A stretch of DNA of 15,182 bases, taken from assembly GCA_023129805.1 (NCBI GenBank), contig JAGMBK010000032.1, positions 1 to 15,182 on the forward strand. The letters run 5' to 3'. Each line of letters opens with the position of its first letter. Within the stretch, counting starts at the first letter, position 1. This DNA comes from Candidatus Zixiibacteriota bacterium. Lineage in GTDB: Bacteria; Zixibacteria; MSB-5A5; SM1-73. Made by a program: the position numbers and the translations under genes. Shown piece after piece: positions 5,897 to 13,858 of this stretch. The notes under the pieces were generated by a model. The model ran no database searches and was not told where the DNA came from. It saw only the letters and a program-made list of their open reading frames with translations.

Positions 5897-6448
5897 ATGA
5901 TTATTATTCCTCGTAAGATCTTTTTAACAAAAGGGGTGGGCAAGCACAAAGAACAGCTTGCCAGCTTTGAGTTAGCTTTGAGAGATGCAAAGATCGAACA
6001 TTTCAACTTAGTTCGGGTCTCCAGCATCTTTCCCCCGGGTTGTAAAATGATCCCCAGAAACAGAGGACTCAAATATTTGAAGGATGGACAACTGGTATTC
6101 ACGGTGATGAGCTCCAACTCCACCAACGAGCCCAACCGTTTGGTCTCTGCCTCGGTGGGAATAGCCATTCCCAATGATAGAACAAAATACGGTTATTTAG
6201 CTGAACATAAAGCTTTTGGCCAGACAGTGAAAAAGGCGGGAGACTATGCTGAGGATTTAGCCGCCACCATGCTGGCTACCACCTTAGGGATCGACTTCGA
6301 TGTGGACAAAAGTTATGATGAAAGAAAGGAGACATGGAAGATCTCCGGCGAGATAGTGCGAACCACTAACGTCACCCAATCTGCGAAAGGGGATAAAAAC
6401 GGACTCTGGACCTCGGTGGTAGCCGCCGCCATTTTTGTACCGGAATGA
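5897..6448 (+). CDS. pdaD: Pyruvoyl-dependent arginine decarboxylase
   Basis: A 183-residue protein that decarboxylates arginine to agmatine, the first step of the agmatine route to putrescine, in the cytoplasm. The family makes its pyruvoyl cofactor by self-cleavage between two serines; here the site is S42-S43 in [12 protein letters not shown], giving a short beta chain and a longer alpha chain whose new N-terminus becomes the pyruvoyl group. Other conserved stretches are [32 protein letters not shown] and the C-terminal glycine-rich [12 protein letters not shown]. Length is in the family range. The start is supported by AAAGGAGG six bases upstream. The next gene, 60 bases on, is agmatinase, the following step, so the pair encodes arginine to putrescine. 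Identity is clear; gene name by function. Confidence 0.95.
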   Translation: MIIIPRKIFLTKGVGKHKEQLASFELALRDAKIEHFNLVRVSSIFPPGCKMIPRNRGLKYLKDGQLVFTVMSSNSTNEPNRLVSASVGIAIPNDRTKYGYLAEHKAFGQTVKKAGDYAEDLAATMLATTLGIDFDVDKSYDERKETWKISGEIVRTTNVTQSAKGDKNGLWTSVVAAAIFVPE

Positions 6449-6508
6449 AGAAAAAACTAAACATCTTTTACCAAAGCTTTGGATCAAGTTACTTTTCGTT
6501 TATATCCT

Positions 6509-7411
6509 ATGGAACCAAATTCAGATAACTTTCTAGGGCTTCCCTCTGAATTTACCGAATTTGAAAAATCGGAATTTGTGATTCTTCCGGTTCCCTACGA
6601 GCAGACCACCACCTATCAGAAAGGAACCAGAAATGCTCCAGCCGCCATCATCGCCGCCTCCCAGGAGGTGGAGACCTTCGATGAAGAATTAAAATTCGAA
6701 GCTTGTAAAGCTGGCATCCGTACCCAGAACCAGATGGAGATAACCACCTTGGGTCCACAAAGAATGCTGGAGAAGATATATCAAGCCACAAAGGAGCTGG
6801 TAAACAAAAGGAAAAAAGTGGTGATGGTTGGAGGAGAACATACCATCAGCATAGGAGCGGTCAAGGCTTTCTGTGAGAAATATCCCAATCTATCTGTTTT
6901 GCAGATGGATGCACATGCGGACTTAAGAGACAGCTATCAGGAAAACAGATTTAGCCATGCCTGTGTCATGCGCAGAATCGGAGAGCTGAGCCATTTTGTC
7001 GGGGTGGGGATAAGAAATCTAAGTGAGGAAGAACACAAATTTATACAGCAAAATAAAATCGATGTTTTCTTTGCTCAAGACCTGAGGAACTGTGACCGAT
7101 GGAAAGAAGAGGCGCTTGAAAGAGTGGGCTCGGATGTTTATCTGACTTTTGATCTGGATGTTTTTGACCCTTCTATCATGCCTGCAGTGGGAACTCCGGA
7201 GCCGGGAGGACTTCTATGGTATGAGACGATGGATTTTCTCAAAAAGCTGGTCTATGAAAAAAATCTGGTGGGCTTAGATGTGGTGGAGCTTTGCCCCATA
7301 CCCGGTCTTGTGGCACCCGATTTTTTGGCAGCAAGACTGATTTACAAAATCATAAGTTACATGGTTAACAAGAGACGATTAAAAAATCAAAATTCAAAAA
7401 GCAAAAATTAA
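6509..7411 (+). CDS. speB: Agmatinase (ureohydrolase family)
   Basis: A 300-residue arginase/agmatinase-family enzyme that hydrolyses agmatine to putrescine and urea using two Mn ions. Metal ligands are present: H111 (GGEHT), D134, H136 and D138 (DAHADLRD), D215 and D217 (FDLDVFDPS). The PVPYEQTTTYQKGTRNAPAA opening is typical of bacterial agmatinases. The frame is open to a TTG at 6479; I prefer ATG 6509 because the protein then begins at the normal family position (NFLGL), although neither start has a good RBS. It follows the arginine decarboxylase gene by 60 bases and completes the route to putrescine. The last nine residues (KNQNSKSKN) are encoded by an AT-rich repeat that runs over the stop codon, so the tail is probably acquired rather than ancestral. 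Confidence 0.93.
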   Translation: MEPNSDNFLGLPSEFTEFEKSEFVILPVPYEQTTTYQKGTRNAPAAIIAASQEVETFDEELKFEACKAGIRTQNQMEITTLGPQRMLEKIYQATKELVNKRKKVVMVGGEHTISIGAVKAFCEKYPNLSVLQMDAHADLRDSYQENRFSHACVMRRIGELSHFVGVGIRNLSEEEHKFIQQNKIDVFFAQDLRNCDRWKEEALERVGSDVYLTFDLDVFDPSIMPAVGTPEPGGLLWYETMDFLKKLVYEKNLVGLDVVELCPIPGLVAPDFLAARLIYKIISYMVNKRRLKNQNSKSKN

Positions 7412-7504
7412 AACTGCAATGCAAAATTCAAAATTAATTTTGGAATAATAGTTTTTTATTTTGTTTGTGTTTTTTAGTTTTATATTTTGCATTTTTAATT
7501 TTGA
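7387..7504. repeat. AT-rich imperfect inverted repeat overlapping the 3' end of speB
   Basis: Arms 7387-7415 and 7476-7504 are complementary at 25 of 29 positions. Both consist of AAAATT/GCAAAA blocks. Between them lies the perfect 14-bp palindrome CAAAATTAATTTTG (7429-7442). The left arm includes the speB stop codon. With a T-rich right arm it could act as a bidirectional transcription stop, but the form is that of an intergenic repeat. Confidence 0.75.
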
Positions 7505-7525
7505 CCCTTTAATTTAGCGAAGTGC

Positions 7526-8260
7526 ATGTATTGGTGGCAGAAATTCTTTGATGAACACTATCTGAAAGTTTACGAAGAACTGGAGAGGAGAACCTCCAGA
7601 GAGGTGGAGTCTATCATCAAAATGATGGACCTTGAGCCCAAAGCGCAGATTTTGGATCTGTGCTGTGGTTACGGCAGACATTCCATTGAGCTAGCGCAAA
7701 GAGGCTTTGTCGTCACCGGTTATGATCTTTCCGATTCCTTCCTTAAGAAAGCAAAAAAGGATTCAGCCGCCTTGGGGTTAAAGATAAAATTCATGAAAGG
7801 TGACATGAGAAAGCTCCCCTTTGAGAACCAATTCGATGTGGTGGTGAACATCTTCACCTCCTTCGGTTTTTTTGATAGGGAAAAAGATGACCTGAGAGTG
7901 CTTAAAGGTGTGTGCAAAGCTTTAAAAGAGGGAGGACTTTTCCTTCTGGACCTTATAAATCGAGAACAGCAGATCAGAAATTTCCAAAGGAGAAGATGGC
8001 GTCCAGAAAAGGATTTCATCATGCTGGAGGATAACTTTTTTGATCTGTTTACCAGCCGCTGGGAAAGCACCCGTACCCTTCTTTTTCAGAACGGGAAAAG
8101 AAGAGAGTACTCCATCTCCCTTAGATTGTATTCGTTTGCCGAGATACTGAATTTGCTTAAAAGGTCCGGGTTCGTTTTAGAATCAGTGTATGGTGACTTC
8201 GATTTTGGTGAATATGGCTTAGACTCGCCTCGCATGATTTTGATCTCCCGAAAAACCTAA
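7526..8260 (+). CDS. Class I SAM-dependent methyltransferase
   Basis: A 244-residue cytoplasmic methyltransferase. The SAM-binding fold is clear: motif I LDLCCGYGRHS (residues 43-53), the acidic end of strand 2 in GYDLSDSFLKKAKK, then MKGDMRKLPFENQFDVVVNIFTSFGFF (motifs II-III region) and a loop ALKEGGLFLLDLINRE. The C-terminal third has beta-rich segments (FFDLFTSRWESTRTLL, SLRLYSFAEILNLLKRSGF) that usually form part of the substrate pocket. The substrate cannot be told; related Methyltransf_25 proteins modify small molecules. ATG 7526 is the first start in frame with a normal domain opening, though the RBS is weak. It lies 114 bases after speB across an AT-rich inverted repeat, so a shared function with polyamine synthesis is possible but unproven. 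Confidence 0.85.
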   Translation: MYWWQKFFDEHYLKVYEELERRTSREVESIIKMMDLEPKAQILDLCCGYGRHSIELAQRGFVVTGYDLSDSFLKKAKKDSAALGLKIKFMKGDMRKLPFENQFDVVVNIFTSFGFFDREKDDLRVLKGVCKALKEGGLFLLDLINREQQIRNFQRRRWRPEKDFIMLEDNFFDLFTSRWESTRTLLFQNGKRREYSISLRLYSFAEILNLLKRSGFVLESVYGDFDFGEYGLDSPRMILISRKT

Positions 8261-8594
8261 AGCGCTTTTCCCTTTTAACGTTCTACTTTGACCAGCCTTT
8301 TTAAATGATATACTTCTTTACCGAGAAGCACCCCGGGAGAGTCCCTATCCGAGTGCAAAAAATCAGTGCTCCAATTTTTAAACCCAGAAAACGTATCCTC
8401 TATTTGTGTAAGATGAAAAAATGTAGCGTCTGAGTTTATCCCGAATGGCTTGTCTGAGACGACGTAGGCTCGAACTCTATCCTCGCCCGTCTGCGAGAAA
8501 AGAATGTAGGGCAAACCTTTAGGTTCGTCCCGCATTTTGCGGGATGGAGCTAAAGCTCCACCCCTACATCAACAAACGTTAGGATTTAGGTGGT
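8261..8594. other. Intergenic region with decayed minus-strand reading frame
   Basis: A minus-strand frame of 86 codons covers 8275-8535, but its first ~20 residues come from the repeat element at 8505-8568 and no RBS is present. The rest (for example VSDKPFGINSDATFFHLTQI) has ordinary composition but matches no family I know. It may be the remnant of a gene cut by the repeat, or chance. No other gene is seen before mfd. Confidence 0.4.
8505..8568. repeat. 64-bp composite palindromic element with TGTAGGG/CCCTACA ends
   Basis: Terminal inverted repeats TGTAGGG (8505-8511) and CCCTACA (8562-8568) enclose three internal perfect hairpins: AACCT/AGGTT (8514-8525), TCCCGCA/TGCGGGA (8528-8544) and TGGAGCT/AGCTCCA (8545-8560). 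The modular layout is that of a small non-coding mobile or REP-like element. It ends about 27 bases before the mfd start codon. Confidence 0.75.
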
Positions 8595-11500
8595 ATGCTA
8601 TTAGCTGAGATCTTGAAATCTGCAGATGGTTCTGAAAGTTTTCAAAAGATCAAAAACTTCATAGCCTCCCATAAGAAAAAAGTTTTAGTCTCGGGTCTGG
8701 TGGGTTCGGGAAAATCTTTACTTTTAGCTTATCTGAAAAAAGAACTTACCTCCCCTCTCTTGGTCATAACCTCAAATCCTGAGGAGAGCTGGAAGATATA
8801 TGAGGATTTGATCTGTTTTCTGGGAGAAGAAAGAACAAGACTTTTTCCCAGCTGGGAGATTCTCCCCTACGAGTTGAAAGTCCCTCATAGCGAAGTCATC
8901 GGTAGAAGATTGGAGAGCTTATACGATCTGGTCATGGGAAAAAACCCCATAGTGGTGACCACCATCCGGGCCTGCATGGAAAAGACCATCCAGCCTGAAG
9001 AGTTGAAGGAAAGAAGCATCAGACTCAAAGTGGGAGAGGTTGCCGACATCGAGCAACTTTCCCCCATGCTGAGTGATTTGGGATTTAAACGATTTCCACA
9101 GGTAGAGGAGATCGGAAGCTTCAGCATCAGGGGAGGAATAGTGGACGTATTTCCCTATTCCTCCTCCGATCCGATAAGAATTGAGTTCTTTGGAGACAAA
9201 ATCGAATCGGTCCGCACATTTGCCGTCTCAGATCAGAGATCCATTCAGAAGATCGGCTCCGCTCTCATTCTGCCCAAGAGGGAGGTTTTGGTAAGTGATG
9301 AAAAGTTAGAGAAATGCCTCTCAAAATTGAGATCAGATCAGGCAGAAAGCTTAAGAGAAAAAATACAGTTTCATGAAGAGGTGCCCGGACTGGAGTGGCT
9401 GGCCAGCCTGTTTGGTCTCCCACAAGCTCAGATTTTAGATTACCTCAACCCAGAATCCATCATTTTTCTGGATGAGCCTTCCATAATTGAAGGCGAGCTG
9501 GAGCAGATCTATGAGGAGACCGAAAAGCTCTTCGGTGAGGCGCAGGACAAAGGAGAGGCTGTTCCGAAGCCTTTTGACCTGCGGGGCAAACCGGAAAGCT
9601 TTTTTGAGAAGATGAATCAATTTAGAACCATCGATTACCTTTCACTGGGAGAGAGAAAAGAGGCTTTTAATCTGGGAATGAAAGAGCCGGAGGTCTTCGG
9701 GGGAAATGTGGATCTGCTCAAAAGGTCAATTAAGCGTTACCGGTCTGAAAAACAGAAGGTTTTCATCTTTTGTGACAATGTGGGTCAGAAAGAGCGATTA
9801 GTTGAGCTTTTAGACCCATGTGCGGATGGGATAGCCTGGCAGGTGAAAAATCTTTCTGGTGGTTTTAGCTTCCCGGAGATGGGTTGGGTGGTTTTAACCG
9901 ATCATCAAATATTTTCCCGATATTTCTGGCGTCGACGCAAAAGACGATTCAACGAAGGGATCGCCCTATCCTCCTATTCTGCTCTTTCGGTGGGGGATTT
10001 TGTGATCCACATCGATCATGGAATCGGCAGATATGCTGGACTGAAGACCTTGGAGGTGGACAGGCGAAAGAGGGAGTGCCTGCAGCTTTCCTATCAGGGA
10101 GATGACAAGCTATATGTTCCCGTTGAGGAGTTCAATCGGGTGCATAAGTTTGTGGGAAAGGAAGGCGCCCCCAGCCTATCCAAGTTGGGCGGAACCTCAT
10201 GGGAGAATCTGAAAAAGAAAACTAAAAAGGCTATTCAGGATATGGCCCAGGAGTTGATCCAGCTTTATGCGGAACGAAAAGCCAAACCCGGTTTTGCCTT
10301 CTCCCCAGATACGGTTTGGCAAAAAGAGCTGGAAGCCTCCTTTATCTATGAGGAGACCCCGGATCAGCTTGCCGCCATCGATGCTGTAAAAAAGGATATG
10401 GAGCAAAACACCCCTGCCGATCGTCTGATCTGTGGGGATGTGGGATATGGCAAGACCGAGGTGGCAGTGAGAGCGGCATTCAAGACGGTGTTGGATGGAA
10501 AACAGGTGGCGGTGCTGGTTCCCACTACCATCCTAGCTCAACAGCACTTTGTCACCTTCTCTGAAAGGCTAAAAAGTTTCCCGGTGAACGTGGAAATGCT
10601 ATCCCGGTTTAAAAGCAGGAAGGAACAAAAGGAGATCATGCGGGGTTTGAAGGAGGGGAGGGGGGATGTGGTCATCGGCACCCACCGCCTCATCCAGAAG
10701 GATATCCAGTTTAAGGAATTAGGACTTCTGATCATCGATGAGGAGCAGAGGTTTGGAGTGGCACACAAGGAAAAGATAAAAAAATTGCGCCGCTTAGTTG
10801 ACGTCATCACCTTGACTGCCACCCCCATCCCCCGCACCCTCCAGCTCTCCCTTTTGGGCGCCAGAGATATGTCCATCATCAACACCCCTCCAAAGGATCG
10901 GCTTCCCATCCATACCGAGATCGTGGGGTTTGACAAAAAACTTATCGCCGATGCCATCTTAAGAGAGGTGGATCGAGGGGGGCAGGTATATTTTATCCAC
11001 AATCGGGTGCAGACCATAGAAGCCATGTATAGATTCTTACAGGATTTGGTTCCTCAGATCAGAGTTGCCATCGCCCATGGACAGATGGAGGGGAACCTTT
11101 TAGAAAAGGTGATGCTGGATTTTTTGGATCACCAATATGACCTTCTTTTAGTCACCTCCATCATTGAGTCAGGGATAGATATCCCCAGTGTAAACACCAT
11201 CATAATGGACCGGGCAGATCGGTTTGGACTGGCTCAGCTTTATCAACTGAGGGGAAGGGTGGGAAGATCCAACGTGAGAGCTTATGCTTATCTTTTGATA
11301 CCAAAAGTTAAACTGTTAAGCCAGACCGCACGCAAAAGACTCAAAGCATTAGAACAGTTCACCCAGCTTGGTTCCGGCTTTCATCTGGCATTAAGAGATT
11401 TGGAGATCAGAGGAGCGGGGAATCTGTTGGGAGCCCAGCAACATGGCTTCATTCAAGAGGTAGGCTTCGATCTTTACTGTCGGCTTTTAGACGAGGCGGT

Positions 11501-11969
11501 AAGGGAACTCAAAGGAGAGAAGATAGAAAGGCTTCCGGAGGTAAAAATGGAATTTGATCTGGATATCTATATTCCAAAATCATATGTCTCTGATAGCCAA
11601 CAGAGAGTGGAAATCTACAAGAAACTTTCGGAAGCTAAGTCTGTAGAAGAGGTAAAAGAGGTGGAGGCTGAAATGGTTGACCGATTTGGAAATCCGCCAC
11701 CAGAGGCGGAAGATCTTCTAAATTTCACCTGCGCCAAGATCATAGCCTCCCATCTGGGGATTTTTAGACTCTCTTTGAAAGAAGATGTTCTTATGCTTCA
11801 GTTCTCCGAGGATAAGAAGATAGGGAAAAAAGAGATAGAAAATTTTAGGCAGAAGATCAATCTGCCTTTAGAATTTGCAGTGGACAAAGCACTTAAACTT
11901 ATCGTCCATCTAAAGGGAAAGGAGAAGAAAAAAGCCCTTTTTGTCAAAAATCTCTTGCAAAGCTTGTGA
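8595..11969 (+). CDS. mfd: Transcription-repair coupling factor Mfd
   Basis: An 1124-residue ATP-driven DNA translocase that removes RNA polymerase stalled at lesions and brings in UvrA. Order of domains: UvrB-like N-terminal module (~1-330, including GGIVDVFPYSSSDPIRIEFFGDKIES), linker, CarD-like RNA polymerase interaction domain from about residue 463 (VGDFVIHIDHGIGRYAG), RecG-like helicase core with Walker A GDVGYGKT at 614-621, DEEQ box at 715-718 and TATPIPRTL, second helicase lobe ending in QLRGRVGRS, and the TRCF C-terminal domain (~960-1110). Full length. An odd point is GLVGSGKS at 34-41, an intact-looking P-loop in the N-terminal module where many Mfd proteins have a degenerate one. 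The AGGTGG before ATG 8595 is unusually close (one base), so initiation may be weak. Two prolyl isomerase genes follow on the same strand. Confidence 0.97.
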   Translation: MLLAEILKSADGSESFQKIKNFIASHKKKVLVSGLVGSGKSLLLAYLKKELTSPLLVITSNPEESWKIYEDLICFLGEERTRLFPSWEILPYELKVPHSEVIGRRLESLYDLVMGKNPIVVTTIRACMEKTIQPEELKERSIRLKVGEVADIEQLSPMLSDLGFKRFPQVEEIGSFSIRGGIVDVFPYSSSDPIRIEFFGDKIESVRTFAVSDQRSIQKIGSALILPKREVLVSDEKLEKCLSKLRSDQAESLREKIQFHEEVPGLEWLASLFGLPQAQILDYLNPESIIFLDEPSIIEGELEQIYEETEKLFGEAQDKGEAVPKPFDLRGKPESFFEKMNQFRTIDYLSLGERKEAFNLGMKEPEVFGGNVDLLKRSIKRYRSEKQKVFIFCDNVGQKERLVELLDPCADGIAWQVKNLSGGFSFPEMGWVVLTDHQIFSRYFWRRRKRRFNEGIALSSYSALSVGDFVIHIDHGIGRYAGLKTLEVDRRKRECLQLSYQGDDKLYVPVEEFNRVHKFVGKEGAPSLSKLGGTSWENLKKKTKKAIQDMAQELIQLYAERKAKPGFAFSPDTVWQKELEASFIYEETPDQLAAIDAVKKDMEQNTPADRLICGDVGYGKTEVAVRAAFKTVLDGKQVAVLVPTTILAQQHFVTFSERLKSFPVNVEMLSRFKSRKEQKEIMRGLKEGRGDVVIGTHRLIQKDIQFKELGLLIIDEEQRFGVAHKEKIKKLRRLVDVITLTATPIPRTLQLSLLGARDMSIINTPPKDRLPIHTEIVGFDKKLIADAILREVDRGGQVYFIHNRVQTIEAMYRFLQDLVPQIRVAIAHGQMEGNLLEKVMLDFLDHQYDLLLVTSIIESGIDIPSVNTIIMDRADRFGLAQLYQLRGRVGRSNVRAYAYLLIPKVKLLSQTARKRLKALEQFTQLGSGFHLALRDLEIRGAGNLLGAQQHGFIQEVGFDLYCRLLDEAVRELKGEKIERLPEVKMEFDLDIYIPKSYVSDSQQRVEIYKKLSEAKSVEEVKEVEAEMVDRFGNPPPEAEDLLNFTCAKIIASHLGIFRLSLKEDVLMLQFSEDKKIGKKEIENFRQKINLPLEFAVDKALKLIVHLKGKEKKKALFVKNLLQSL

Positions 11970-12051
11970 GATGGTTTTATATTGAGAGAGGTTTTGATAG
12001 TAAGCTGAAAAAATGTGAATTTTCGTAAACGGAGACCTTTACTTTTAACCC

Positions 12052-12058
12052 AAGGAGG
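12052..12058 (+). promoter_or_regulatory. RBS for the GTG start at 12065
   Basis: AAGGAGG six bases before GTG 12065. The GTG gives a complete lipoprotein signal peptide, and no ATG in frame fits better. Confidence 0.75.
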
Positions 12059-12064
12059 AGTGAC

Positions 12065-13792
12065 GTGAAGAAGTCGACCATATTAGTGCTTATGGGAATG
12101 TTGGTTTTAGCTTCATTCTCTGGTTGTGCCACCAAGAAGGAGGGAGAAATCGTGGCCCGGGTGGGGGATCGGACAATCACAGTGGATGATCTGGAAAAGG
12201 AATGGAAGACGGCTTCTCGGGTGATTATCATGGGGGTGTCAGAACTTCAGAGAAAAAAGGAATTAGTGGAGAAGATGATCGGTGATCAGGTGGTGACTAT
12301 GGAGGCATATAAGGAGGGCATTGACAATGAGATAGAGGCCGACGCAAGTATTGCAGAACAAAAAGAGCGTTTACTTCTGAATGTGCTGTATAAAAAGGAG
12401 ATTGTGGAAGAGGCTGAAGTCACTGAGTCGGAGATGAAGAAGGAGTATCGGATGATGCAGGAGGAGGTGCATGCCTGGCATATACTTGTGGAGACCGAAC
12501 AGCAGGCGGATAGCATATATAAGATGTTGAAGCAGGGAACGGATTTCACCCAGCTGGCTAAGGAGAGAAGCATTGATCCCACCGTCAAGGATAACGCCGG
12601 AGATTTGGGATTTTTCCGTTGGGGAAAGATGGTCCCGGAGTTTCAAGAGAGGGCTTTCAAGATGAAAGAGGGGGAAATCTCCAAACCGGTCAAGACCACC
12701 TGGGGATGGCACATAATTAAATTGATTGAACGGAGAGAGGTAGAACAGCCACTGTATGAGGAGGCAAAAAGACTGATACAATCAAAGCTTGAGCGAGCAA
12801 AACGAGAAAGAAGGACGAAAGAATACTTCCAGCAACTGAGGAAGAAAGTGGGGTTCAAAATTAACCAGGAGGCTTTAGATATTCTTTTATCGAAAAGAGA
12901 AGAGGTGCCGCCGGATACCATAGGCTTGAGGAGAACAGGCGATTTTCTTGATCTTAGCAAGTTTACATCCCAAGAAAAAGAGATGACCCTCTTTGCTTAT
13001 AGCAAGGGAGAGGTCACAGTGGAGGAGTTTGCCCAGAAGTTCAATGAAATGCCTCAGCCCTATCGTCCCCGGTTATCTGATCAGGAAAAGATTAAAGATA
13101 TCGCATTTCAGACTCTGGTAAAGGATCTCCTTATGGATGTGGCAAAAGAGGAGAACTTGGAGGAAAGCGAGGATTTCAAAAGGGAATGGACGAACGTGAA
13201 AGAGAAGGAAATGGCTAAGAGGATGAAAAGCCAGGTTGTCCTGAAAGGTGTAGGGATATCAGATGACGAGATAAAAAGCTACTACGATAGACATAAGGAC
13301 AGATTCACCGTTCAGCCCCAGGTTCAAGTTAGGGAAATTTTAGTTGAAACTGAAGAGGAGGCAGAAGACATTCTTAAACAATTGAAGAAGGGAACTGACT
13401 TCGCCACCTTAGCCCTGGAGAAGACCATTAGAACCTACGCCAAAAACTCAGGCGGAGATTTAGGAAGTTTCACCCGCACCCGTTACCCGGAGCTTTTTGA
13501 CGCTGCCGTGGAAATGAAGAAGGGGAGTCTGGGCGGACCCATAAAGATAAAGGATCGACAATTTGGCGAGGGGTATGCGGTGATCAAATTGGAAGATAAG
13601 ACCGAGGGGAAACTCCAACCGCTGGAGGAGGTAAAAGATAGGGTAATTTCGATGGCACGACGGGAAAAAGACAACACCATCTATAACAATTGGGTGGAAA
13701 ACGCTAAAGTTCGATACAAAATCGAAATCTATGATGAGGTGATAAAGTCCACGGTAACCGAAGAAGTGGAAACACCCGCAGAAAAAGGTTAA
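12065..13792 (+). CDS. Lipoprotein with two parvulin (PpiC-type) rotamase domains
   Basis: A 575-residue exported chaperone or peptidyl-prolyl isomerase. The N-terminus has a lipoprotein signal (MKKSTILVLMGMLVLASFSGC) with the predicted lipidated Cys at 20. A SurA-like helical region follows, then rotamase domain 1 (~135-222) with the active-site pair H139 (AWHILV) and H216 (TWGWHIIKL) and the GDLGFF loop. A long charged helical linker leads to domain 2 (~418-512), which keeps the GGDLGSF loop but has Glu424 and Ala505 at the two histidine positions, so it is probably not catalytic. The layout recalls SurA and PrsA, which fold outer-membrane or secreted proteins. It lies 95 bases after mfd, with its own strong RBS and a GTG start, and just before a second rotamase gene; the substrates may include exported proteins such as the dockerin-bearing deiminase (speculative). 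Confidence 0.9.
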   Translation: MKKSTILVLMGMLVLASFSGCATKKEGEIVARVGDRTITVDDLEKEWKTASRVIIMGVSELQRKKELVEKMIGDQVVTMEAYKEGIDNEIEADASIAEQKERLLLNVLYKKEIVEEAEVTESEMKKEYRMMQEEVHAWHILVETEQQADSIYKMLKQGTDFTQLAKERSIDPTVKDNAGDLGFFRWGKMVPEFQERAFKMKEGEISKPVKTTWGWHIIKLIERREVEQPLYEEAKRLIQSKLERAKRERRTKEYFQQLRKKVGFKINQEALDILLSKREEVPPDTIGLRRTGDFLDLSKFTSQEKEMTLFAYSKGEVTVEEFAQKFNEMPQPYRPRLSDQEKIKDIAFQTLVKDLLMDVAKEENLEESEDFKREWTNVKEKEMAKRMKSQVVLKGVGISDDEIKSYYDRHKDRFTVQPQVQVREILVETEEEAEDILKQLKKGTDFATLALEKTIRTYAKNSGGDLGSFTRTRYPELFDAAVEMKKGSLGGPIKIKDRQFGEGYAVIKLEDKTEGKLQPLEEVKDRVISMARREKDNTIYNNWVENAKVRYKIEIYDEVIKSTVTEEVETPAEKG

Positions 13793-13858
13793 GCCATTCG
13801 CCTCAACCAAAAAACGGGAAGGCTCAAAGGTCGCCCAGTTGCTCTTCATAATTCAAAG

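Noticed and set aside
6479..6508. Upstream TTG start for agmatinase
   Set aside because: No RBS, and the ten extra residues precede the normal family N-terminus; ATG 6509 is preferred, but this is not certain.
8275..8535. Minus-strand 86-codon gene
   Set aside because: Its start and first ~20 residues lie in a palindromic repeat and there is no RBS or recognisable family; at best a remnant.
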